Shown here one piece after another: positions 45,745 to 57,700 of a stretch of 64,000 nt of DNA. Source of the DNA: Siphonodentalium dalli (taxonomy: Eukaryota > Mollusca > Scaphopoda > Gadilida > Siphonodentaliidae); assembly GCA_032622095.1 (NCBI GenBank), contig CP136066.1:169704664-169768663 (forward strand). Direction: 5' to 3'. The notes under the pieces were generated by a model. The model made no database searches. It was not told the DNA's origin and saw nothing but the letters and a program-made list of their open reading frames with translations. How positions within the stretch are numbered: the stretch's first letter is position 1; each line of letters begins with the position of its first letter. The position numbers were made by a program, and so were the translations under genes.

Positions 45745-48700
45745 CTGAAATGACAAGTATGACGTAATCAAAGATGGTCTAAATCTTCCGGGCCACAACT
45801 ACAACAACAGCGTATTTTTTGTTTAATAATCGCGATTTCAAGACTACAAATAGCTATTTAGTGAATTTAATTCAGATATATTTGAAGATTTTGTATATTA
45901 TTTAATAATACGGCCATATTTCGTTGAACAAAATGTTGATAAATAACATGTTTTGGGAAATTTGATACCGTAGTTGACAGTGGATAATCGATTCTGATAA
46001 CTAAAGCGTATTTTGAAGAAATGTTGTTGTTGTATATTGATGATACGGGGACCGTCTGATCGGATTGAGTACCTTAAATGGGTTCTTCGTTGACATTTTT
46101 GATATCTTGGTTGGTATCTATAATATTGTTCCTTACACATTCTTCAATTGTAAAGTCTAAATTGGTCGGTAAAGAGGTGATTGGTGAAGCGAGATTTGTA
46201 TTTATAGTCTCAAACTCTTCTGTTTTTTTTTTGCTTATTTCCTGTTTCACTGACTTTTTTATTGTTCCTCGGTTTGCTCACACAAAGAAAGTTTTCTGTG
46301 GTGTATTCCACTTGATGATTCCTCATCATTATGTCTCTTCTTGGAGGACACTTTCTTCAATTCCCCAAGTATTAGAGAGGTAACATCCAGGTCATGGAGA
46401 ATATTTAATGGAAAGTTGACTGTGGACGCAGATGGTGTGAAAACTGGAGTCTTGCTTTCAAGTTGACTTGAAGTGACTTCGTAAGTTTCATCAGCGACTT
46501 AGTTTATAACATCCATTATTGAGTCTGGCTGATCCTGACTTGTTCGATATGATGTTGGATTCTTGGGGATGAAATGTCATTATTTACATCTTTGCTGTCT
46601 GTTTTACACAAATCTGCAGGGATAGAACTTAGAAGTTGTTTGTTTGGAGACTGGTCGATCGAACTTGATTCCGCCATTTTGGGTGTTCTTGTTTACTTGT
46701 TTATGTTACTAAATATAGGTTCGGGTTAATGTTGTTCACATCTTAGCCTAAAAAGCCTGATTTTCTATTTTAGCAGCATTTAATTTGAGAATACTCATTT
46801 CTGTGGCCAATGTTATCAAGAAGTAATTTCGTTGAGCAAATTACATCATGTCCTTTGAAATTCACCACAACGTTGGTTTTTACTCTTAGCTCTTGTTGTG
46901 CTTGTATATGTTTCTGCCATCTTGCAATGCAACTAAACCTCTCTCTATTATCACAACATTTCCCAGCAATAATCCATTTGTCCTCCGTATACTTATCGAT
47001 CGTTTACTTATATTTGCTTTAACACCCCCCCCCCCCGATTAATAATATACTTTTACAACATTTACCTTTATAAATGAAAGGCGAATGTATTTAATGTGTT
47101 AATTAACTCACCCTTTCCGGCAGTTGGGTCCGGTGTTGGCAGTGGCGGCTTGATTGTGGGAGTAGGCGTACTTGTCGCCGGTACTACCGTTGTCGGGGCA
47201 GAGGCATTTCCACATATCGTCATCAGAAAGTTGTACCGTTCTGCTGTAGGACACCGGAACTCGAAAGCATCGTTGTTATGGCATAGGTAAAACTGATCGG
47301 CATCCAGCGGATCCACGTACCACCCATGTGGCTTCCCGCAACATATGGCTGAAAATATTAAACGGTGGTCGTTAACCATTTCATGACTGGAGCTTCCTGT
47401 TCAGTCTGTAGGGAGCATCGCATATATACGAGAATACATTGATCTAACAATATTTACTTTGACCTTGTAAACCAGTGTATTTTCTTATATGTGCGAGGCT
47501 CCCTAAGGGAGACTCGCCTCGCATATATAAGAGAATGCACTGGCACATGATCTTTAATGCTGCACCAGCGCAGCTCCCGTCATGTGAGGGTTAAGATTCC
47601 CTGTCCTATCTCACACTAAAATTAGTCAAAATGTGTACATTGTTAATTTTCAGCTTCCTAGGTAAAATAAAAATGAAAATATGTGATTCAGAATCATAAT
47701 AATTCGTCTGGCACAAACATCGCGATAATACACAGAAAATATTCCATCTTTTACGTTGAAAATGAGTATAACATATCACAATCGAGAACGCTCTTCACTA
47801 GCTATCACTTTCGGGCGACGGAAGCTTGGACGCTCTTGAATGTTTGCTATAGGGTGACAGAAATGCAATCGGGCATAGCCATACGGTTTGGTTAGCTTAA
47901 TTCTTAAATTTGTCTAAATAACACATGGTACTCGTCGCCTATTTATGAGTAGCCAACTAACTGATTGGTGAACAACATGACCGATTCCGAAGAATCCCCG
48001 TCCGAGTTCCTAAAGTACATAAATACAATGTGCGCTATTGAAGTACCACATAATGGCGGCAATGGATGTACCACATAATGGCGGCATTGGATACCACATA
48101 ATGGCGACAAAGGATGTACCACATAATGGCGACAAAGGATGTACCACATAATGGCGCTAATGGATGTACCACATAATGGCGCTAATGGATGTACCAAATA
48201 ATGGTGGCAGTGGATGTACCACATAATGGCGGCAAAGGATGTACCACATAATGGCGGCAAAGGATGTACCACATAACGGCTGCAAAGGATGTACCACATA
48301 ATGGCGCTAATGGAGGTACCAAATAATGGTGGCAGTGGATGTACCACATAATGGCGGCAAAGGATGTACCACATAATGGCGGCAAAGGATGTACCACATA
48401 ACGGCTGCAAAGGATGTACCACATAATGGCGGCAATGGATGTACCACATAATGGCGGCAATGTATGTACCACATAATGGCGGCAATGGAGGTACCACATA
48501 ACGGCTGCAAAGGATGTACCACATAATGGCGGCAATGGATGTACCAGATAATGGCGGCAATGTATGTACCACATAATGGCGGCAATGGATGTACCACATA
48601 ATGGCGGCAATGTATGTACCACATAATGGCGCTAATGGATGTACCACATAATGGCGGCAATGGAGGTACCACATAACGGCTGCAAAGGATGTACCACATA

Positions 48701-51700
48701 ATGGCGGCAATGGATGTACCAGATAATGGCGGCAATGTATGTACCACATAATGGCGGCAATGGATGTACCACATAATGGCGACAATGGATGTACCACATA
48801 ACGGCTGCAAAGGATGTACCACATAATGGCGGCAATGGATGTACCAGATAATGGCGGCAATGTATGTACCACATAATGGCGGCAATGGATGTACCACATA
48901 ATGGCGACAATGGATGTACCACATAATGGCGCTAATGGAGGTACCACATAATGGTGGCAGTGGAGGTACCAGATAATGGCGGCAAAGGATGTACCACATA
49001 ATGGCGGCAATGGATGTACCACATAATGGCGGCAATGGAGGTACCACATAACGGCTGCAAAGGATGTACCAAATAATGGCGACAAAGGATGTACCACATA
49101 ATGGCGGCAATGGAGGTACCACATAACGGCTGCAAAGGATGTACCACATAATGGCGGCAATGGATGTACCAGATAATGGCGGCAATGTATGTACCACATA
49201 ATGGCGGCAATGGATGTACCATCTAATGGCGACAAAGGATGTACCACATAATGGCGCTAATGGAGGTACCACATAACGGTGGCAGTGGATGTACCAAATA
49301 CTGGCGGCAATGGGGGTACCACATAATGGCGGTAATGGAGGTACAACATATATAATGGCGGCAATGTAGGTACCACATAATGGCGGCAGTGGATGTACCA
49401 CATAATGGCGGCAATGGAGGAACCTCACAATGGCTGCAAAGTGAAAATTAGTGACCTAATTTGTACCTCCACTGTCGCATTTACGTGGAATTAGTGGCTT
49501 CTTTAGTTCCTCCATTGTCGCATTCATGTGGTATTTAGTGACATTTGTTGTATGGCGGCAATAAATGTACCACATAATGGCCACAATGGAGGTACCACAT
49601 AATGGCGGCAATGGATGTACCACATAATGGCGGCAATGGAGGTACCAGATAATGGCGGCAATGTATGTACCACATAATGGCGGCAATGGATGTACCACAT
49701 AACGGTGGCAATGGATGTACCACATAATGGCGGCAATGGAGGTACCAGATAATGGCGGCAATGTATGTACCACATAATGGCGGCAATGGATGTACCAGAT
49801 AATGGCGGCAATGGATGTACCACATAATGGCGGAAATGGATGTACCACATAATGGCGGCAATGTATGTACCACATAATGGCGGCAATGTTGGTACCACAT
49901 AATGGCGGCAATGGATGTACCACATAATGGCGGCAATGGATGTACCACATAATGGCGGAAATGGATGTGCCACATAATGGCGGCAATGTATGTACCACAT
50001 AATGGCGGCAATGGATGTACCACATAACGGTGGCAATGGATGTACCACATAATGGCGGCAATGGAGGTACCAGATAATGGCGGCAATGTATGTACCACAT
50101 AATGGCGGCAATGGATGTACCAGATAATGGCGGCAATGGATGTACCACATAATGGCGGAAATGGATGTACCACATAATGGCGGCAATGTATGTACCACAT
50201 AATGGCGGCAATGTTGGTACCACATAATGGCGGCAATGGATGTACCACATAATGGCGGCAATGGAGGTACCACATAATGGCGACAATGGATGTACCACAT
50301 AATGGCGGCAAAGGGGGTACCACATAATGGCGACAATGGATGTACCACATAATGGCGGCAAAGGGGGGTACCACATAATGGCTGCAAAGTGAAAATTAGT
50401 GACCTCATTTGTACCTCCACTGTCGCATTTACGTGGAATTCGTGACTTCTTTAGTTCCTCCATTGTCGTATTTATGTGGTATTTAGTGACATTTGTTGTA
50501 CACCCATTGGCGCCTTGATGGCCGTGGGAATTATTGAGCCCACCGGCAAATAATACTTCTCATCTTTGACCTCCGCGTGACCAAGGATGATTCACCACGA
50601 ACAAGTGATTTTAAAGAGAACCTCGATTTCTCGTCTGAACCGTAACAAAGCCTCAACAAATTGGTTGCCATGGGAATTTGGGTATTATTTTTACTTTTAA
50701 CCCTTTCATTGGGGTTCATGGCGAGAGCTGCACTGGTGCAACATTACAGATCAATCGCCATTGACGCCATTATGTGGTATTACATTGCCGCCATTATGTG
50801 GTACCTCCATTGCCGCCATTATGTGGTACCTCCATTGCCGCCATTATGCGGTACCTCCTTTCTGGTACCCTAATAAACTTATTCTCTAATATATGCGAGT
50901 TTCCCATATGGAGCCTGGCATATAAAAGAGAATGCATTGTTTACAAATATTGTTAGGTGGGAGACTCGCATATATAAAAGAGAATGCATCGTCGCAGGGT
51001 ATTCGCTCCAGTCGTGGAAGGATTAATAACACTGCATAATGTGTTTGAATCAAACGTACTAGAACATGGCTGTTGTATGTAAATATGTTTCCTTTTAAAG
51101 GGTGTGCAAACTTGTGTATACTATATAGCTATTATTAGTTCGAGCCACATATTTCCCATTCAAACTGCATAGTGTGTGGATTAACACGAGTCATATCATC
51201 ATGCATTCAATTAAGTTGTTTACATGCGTTGCGATCTGGCGAATGTTTTACCTGATCTTGTCTTTGGTGGAGCATGGGGGAGGCAAAATATTTAAATTCC
51301 TGGGTGGAGTGAACACTTTTGGGCTGTGTATTCTAATTCATATTATATTTCTTACCTGGACCTACCGCTCCAACATCGTGTGAAGTGACACCACTGATAA
51401 CTGAAAAGAATAGAAATGTTTTCAAATTTAACTTTGTAAAAAAAATTAACAGTTGGAAAATTTGGTCCTGAAATAACATCCATTATTAACTAGAATGCAC
51501 TCAGAGAGATGCCAACGTGCGCAAAAATGTAATAAACAATAATTAAAAAAATAATTTCACTGTATTTTACTTTATTTATTTAATTTAATTTAATGTTAGC
51601 AAAAAAAGACAATTACCATTTCTCATTTCATCACAGATAAAAGGCAAATTACTATATTAATCATTTAAGTAATTAAAACCAATTCCATGTTGCCGAAAGG

Positions 51701-54700
51701 ATGAGACTTTAATATCGATTAAATTTTTTTCAGCGGCATATTTTGATTTTCATTTTCCGATAGTCAAAGTTGACCAAAGGAGCAATTATAAGAAATAATT
51801 AATACCATTTGTGTAAATATTGATAGCAGCCAATATTCAACAATAAATATCAATAATTAATCAATAATTAATCAATAACGCTCATTTTATGTAATAATGA
51901 ACTGTTCAAACGGTGTTTGTGTCAACAAATGCGTTTTGTTTTGTGTTACGTCATTCGTCGTATTTGACCCGGAACTCGGCTGAAGGTTAGGCTATTCAGC
52001 CTATTGCGTCGAATTACGAAATCGCGTTTTGAATGTCTCTCTTTTCCCGCACGATAAAAAGAGGTCTTCGCACGAACCAAAAAATGATAAAACTTCCCAA
52101 TTATAAGTAAAAATACCCAAATGAAGGAGTCTATGTCATATGTAGGTCTATGTAGGTCCCGAAGGAGTCTATAGACTCTTTTGTGTAGAGTTCTGATGGA
52201 GAAAATGTAGGTCGATCTATTTTTATCATAACTCTGACGTATTTTGACCTGGGAGAAAAAATCGAAATCGAGGCTCACTACGAGCATGCCAGTTTTAAAT
52301 ATAGAAACAGGGAATCCGGACAAATGGCGATATCGGCGACAAACAAATAATCGAAAACAACACATAAGATAAACATAGCAAAAACGCGGCACAGTAAAAA
52401 TGTCAGAACGCCACGAGGTTTTACGTCGTTTTTGGTGACGTCATGGAGTGAAACGGAGTAGGGTGACACCAAGCTACGTACGAATCTGTCTGATCGCCAT
52501 ACTGTTGCGCGAGCGCACGTAATTAGCTATAGGTTATCGGCCGCAATAAGTAGAACGCTGCCCGCGTCACAAGTAACACAAAATCGGCCAATAAGCTGAA
52601 AACGCGGCCAATAAGTAACAAAAAGTCGGCCAATAAGTAGAAATCGCGGCCAATAAGTCAAGGTAACGTAAATGACGTCATACGTAATTAGCTCGATCGA
52701 CAAAGACTATTGGGTCGACGGAAGATAGATTGCAGTTGATTTCGGATGAACTGTTTTTGGGAGTAAATATACATGTACGTGGATGAACTACATGTATCCG
52801 TATCAATATCATTCCCAGTGGAAACTGACAGTACTGTGAAATCGCTGCAAGTGCTTCACAAATTTCACAAGAATAAAAATTGCTGGAATAATTGTTAATT
52901 TAATAAAACACACAATGGTACATCTATATTAATATATTCATCATGTGAAATAATTATTGCCATTGTTGCTAATTAATAAAATACTTATTAATTGGTTGTT
53001 TCCACATTGACCGAGTTATGAGGCCTCGGTCTGTCGTATTAACCCTCGGCCTGCGGCTTCAGGCCAATACGACAGACCTCGGCCTCATAACTCGGCCAAT
53101 ATGGAAACAGCCAATTAATAACATACATTTCAGACCGACACATAACGTTGGTGGGCTTTTGTCGCGAAACTTGTTATCGCGTTCGATTTCATAAGATCAT
53201 CAGATAAAATTGTCAGTATAAATGCCATTTATCGCAGTTTTTCATAGAAATTCGTGTTCTAAAATGTCGTATCTGCTATATGAATTCCATGTTCGCTGTT
53301 TTGTTTTTATTGCGAGACGTGTTAAGTTGATAACAGCAGACGACATATAAATAAAAGTGCAGAATAAACCATATTTATTTGCTTGCGTTCCAAATATATA
53401 GAGTATGGATGCAAGTTGGTCTGACATTTTGTGTGGAACAACTGTCAGACCAACTTGCATCCATACTCTATGGAACGCAACAAAATCAACATCAAGTACT
53501 TATATTTACACTCAACCAAGTCAACTGGCAGATTAGAGAATATCCGCATAGCTGAATAACGATTTTATTTTTGCATGTGGGCATCTATTTGTCGAGCCTC
53601 TAGGCGAGCCAAATAAATGCCCACATACGAGCAAAAATAATTCTCTATTCAGCTACACTATGCGGATGTTCTATTTATCCACCAAACAAATTTAAATGTA
53701 TTTTATCCCATTGTATTGTCAAAAAACGTACAAAATTCACAGGCACCTTATAGAGAAGCGATGACCTACTTAGCGATTTTATCTGTATAGTAGAGACTAA
53801 TTAATTATGAAACAGTTTTGTATTCGTGCGACTGCAACGCGAAATAGTCCGCTTTATAATTTCTAAATTATGTCTGAAAATTATTAATGCATGGTGTAAT
53901 TTAAAAAAAGATCTGAATGATTCGCATAACGTTCAAATTTAAAAATGAAGTCCACGAGTATAGCAGTCATGTGAATTTGGAAGTTTGTGCTTGAAACTTA
54001 TTAATGAATTGAAAGTCTGAACCTTAGCAGTAGCATGCACTAGCACCAAGATCGACATTGCGAATGCACTAGCTCACGGAAGAATATCGTACACTTTATA
54101 GTAACAAACTGCCAATTGCTTAATCAAGTTATAGACTTCACCAACTAAACATTGAAAAATTGTATTTGAGTGCGTTTTGAGGCGCATTGTTTGATCTTTT
54201 AGAATGGTGTCGCCACCGATTGCACGAAAATACGTTGCATGGATGTTGACGTTTCTAAGGACGCTGTCGCTAACAACGGAAACCAACATGGTCCGTTCTA
54301 ATGATGCTCCATAACGTTGTTACGACCCAGTGACTTCATTAACGAACTTCTGGAGGTTAACTGGTCCAAATTCGTGTAACCTTTCTCCCTTGCATATTAT
54401 TCAGTTTATCTGTCTAGTAGATGATGCTTTATCTGTCTAGTAGACATATAGAGGTGGGGTTTATCTGATGGGCTTTATATGTATAGTAGAGAGGGGTAGG
54501 AGGTGGATAAAAGAGTTTTAAGCGCCTATAACGTTATTATCGTGGCTCGGTGCAATTTGCGTCAACACAAACATGGATGCAAGTTGGGGTCAGCGCGTGA
54601 CGTCATGTGAAGTAATATCGACCAACCAACGTCCTACATTCATGATCCACAATACGAATGCATGTGTGAGTGTAAATATTATTATATAGATGCATGTGAG

Positions 54701-57700
54701 GGAAGATATGTAGATGCGAACCTAAACACGTGTAACATATGTTGCTTTTATATCAACAGTCGAATATTTTGCAACATGCGGTCACAGTTGTATAACCAAA
54801 TGGTCATTATTTTGTATCTTTATAACCATATTGGGTGCCAGGTAGGAAATTGGTAAGTGGAGGTATACTATTGGAAGCGTTCTAACGTTCTTATCCAATA
54901 TATATTCTTTAAACAAGTGTATCATTGTTTTCTCTCTCTTTACTTCCTATGCATTTTAATTTTCCTCCATATATGAAGATTTATTATTACATACATGATA
55001 TATATATACAGGTTGAGCACATGATACATAATTTGATGATTATATACAAACACAATTGATATCATATTCTGGTGTGCCACACAATGTTCGCTCGTCAAGA
55101 GATATTGGTAAATTGTTGTATGATGTTGTTAGTTCTGACATTCTAACCCAAAGCGGCGTGCAAGTGGTTGGGAATTTGGGAGTTGTTAAAGGGCTGCTAT
55201 TGTAAATTACTGGGTGCCCCCATAACGGAGACCACACAGCACGTCCCTGTGCCCATGTTGTTTGTAAAGCTCTTGGTGTAGGTGGATAATTGTTATCATC
55301 ATCGTTCTTTAAAATGACTATCTTAAAGATCTTTTCCGGGTGATATTTGTAAAGGGAGTGTGTATATATATCATTTAATTATATCTCACATTACCTGTAG
55401 ATCATTGCGGTTAACCTTTATGAACTAAATGGATTGTCCCAGTCAGTCAATTTCGAGGCATGTTAAGGTGATAACGACAGACGACAGATAAATAAAAGTG
55501 CAGAATGAGCCCTATACTTATTGAGGGAAATATTTAGATAATAAGTTCAACAACTTATTATATGAACATCACCTATTGTATAACAATTCATCAATGATGC
55601 TTTGGTGTAGAAATGGTTAAACTTATAATCTGACCGTTTCCTATGGGATAACTACTCATCAATGATGCTTTAATATAGAAAGGTTAAACGTATTAGCTGA
55701 ACGTTTCCTATGGGATAACTACTCACCAATGATGCTTTAGTATAGAAAGGGTAACTAAGCTGAACAAATACACAGGTATTTGATATTGAAAATGTCGTTA
55801 TGATTGGTGGTGGCATAATTTTTTATGAAATGGTTATCTTAAATATCTTTTCCGGATGAGATGTGCAAAGACAGTGTATATCATTTAATAAAGTCTCCTA
55901 CTATTACCGATATACCATATTATTATTTTATTATTATATACACATTTAAAAACCCATTAGACATCAATTAGTTTCAATGCGCTTTACATAAAACGATACA
56001 CATAAAATCACAATATAAAACAATTGTTCAGCAACTAAGAAATTAAAATACGAAGTAGGAGATTTAAAAAAATGTGAGTCGTTAAAACTATACACAGCGG
56101 AAAAAGATAATTAAAACTCAAATAAATTTCGTAGCGGTTAACATTCTATTATATATAAGCTAAACAAAGAAAACAACGCTATTGGAAATTGAAACAGTTG
56201 TAAGATAGAACTTTTTCTGGGCCTTTCATGAAGCAAGGTCATAAGATTATCTTAAGGTGGACTTAATCTAAAATCTAAGGTGGATCTTATGATGTAACTT
56301 TTCCGTTTCAAAAACGCGTTTCACAAAAGAAGATTAAGTCCTACATAAGTAGTAAGTTAAGTTCCCGCTCATTTAGACTGGTTATCGACAATTTTCTACA
56401 GTCCGGAACAAAAAAATGTGGGCTTGTGCAATCTGTATGTACGGCATTGAGAGGTTATCGAGAAAGAGCCGAGTCCGAGTTGACATTATTGTGTGACAGG
56501 GATGCTGGATAGCGGCTGGGGTGGGGGTGGGCGAATCAGCGCATGTATCTTAGTGTCTATAGTCAGTGGCCTTATATTCGCATATGGATCTTAGACTTGC
56601 ATGTGTTCCACGATGTAAATTCGAATTTGAGCATATCGCAGACCCTTGCTTTGCGTTTACTGGTGAGTGGCGGTGTCAGAAATAAGACAATATAATGATA
56701 TGGATCGATGCATGACTGCGACCATGCATTTCCGCCGAGTTAATCCACTGAGAGCAATGATCAGGCGGCGATTTTTTTTATGTGAGCCGAAATAACACGT
56801 GTATTATCGACCATCGCTCTCTACGTGTAGCAATAATCAAAATAAATAGGCGATGTCATCAGGACACACATAGGTCATTATTCGATTCAAAGGGAAATGA
56901 AAAATATTTGTTAGAGTAACTTTTTTATTATTTGTATGCAGATGTATATCAATCGGTTGTCATACCATGGATATATATATATATATATATAACTACGTTT
57001 TCATTAGAACACTCGCATTAAGGGGTGTCATCGTTACGGGTGTGTATATCATATATACAGTATGCTGTACAATGGTAATCACACCCCTGCAAAAAACATG
57101 ACAAACATTTGGACAGCCTTGAAAATCACAATATGGGCGTGGGCATTTAATGTCCAAAAAGCACCACGTGATAATGTTCCAACCATTTCGAATAGGATAT
57201 TTTGCTCTAATCTCTTCATCATCGTCCATGCAATCCAGTGGATTGTTTCTGTCCCTAAATAGCCTTTGTCGTCGTAGATCTCTCCGTAATTGCAAAATAA
57301 CATAGGCCGCCCTATTTGTGATCGATATGCCACTTATTACGTGGGTCTTAACTTTAAGATTATCTTAAGACACCCCACACCAGTCTTAAATTTAAGACCA
57401 AAGTTTATAGAATCTTAAGTTAAGACCTTGTTCGTGAAACGCACTTATTACTGAAGCTTGAACTTATGACCATCTTAAGTTCCAACTATGTCATAAGTTG
57501 CTTTCATGAAACAGGGCCCTGGGCCACATAGATACACTAAGAAAAATAACAGGCTCGCCGATCTTTCGTTGGGGTAGAACTAGCAGGATATGGGAATTGA
57601 ACAAACGGTTCTCAAATAGAGGCTGGGCAACCGACCCAGGGACAACACGACCGAGCGTATTTTGAGTTGGTTGGTTCCGATATTCCGGTCGGGTTGTCCC

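Noticed and set aside
48043-50388. Regular repeats as a CRISPR array
   Set aside because: Units are contiguous without unique spacers, and the genome is eukaryotic.
47943-50463. Long minus-strand ORFs (up to 434 residues, HPLPPLCGTSIAAIMWYIHC repeats)
   Set aside because: They are readings of a 25-bp minisatellite in three open frames inside an intron. Different frames give the same residues shifted, and no coding constraint is visible.
51946-52392. 148-residue minus-strand ORF in intron 1
   Set aside because: Low-complexity Arg/Phe composition, no domain, not conserved in any other copy in the window.
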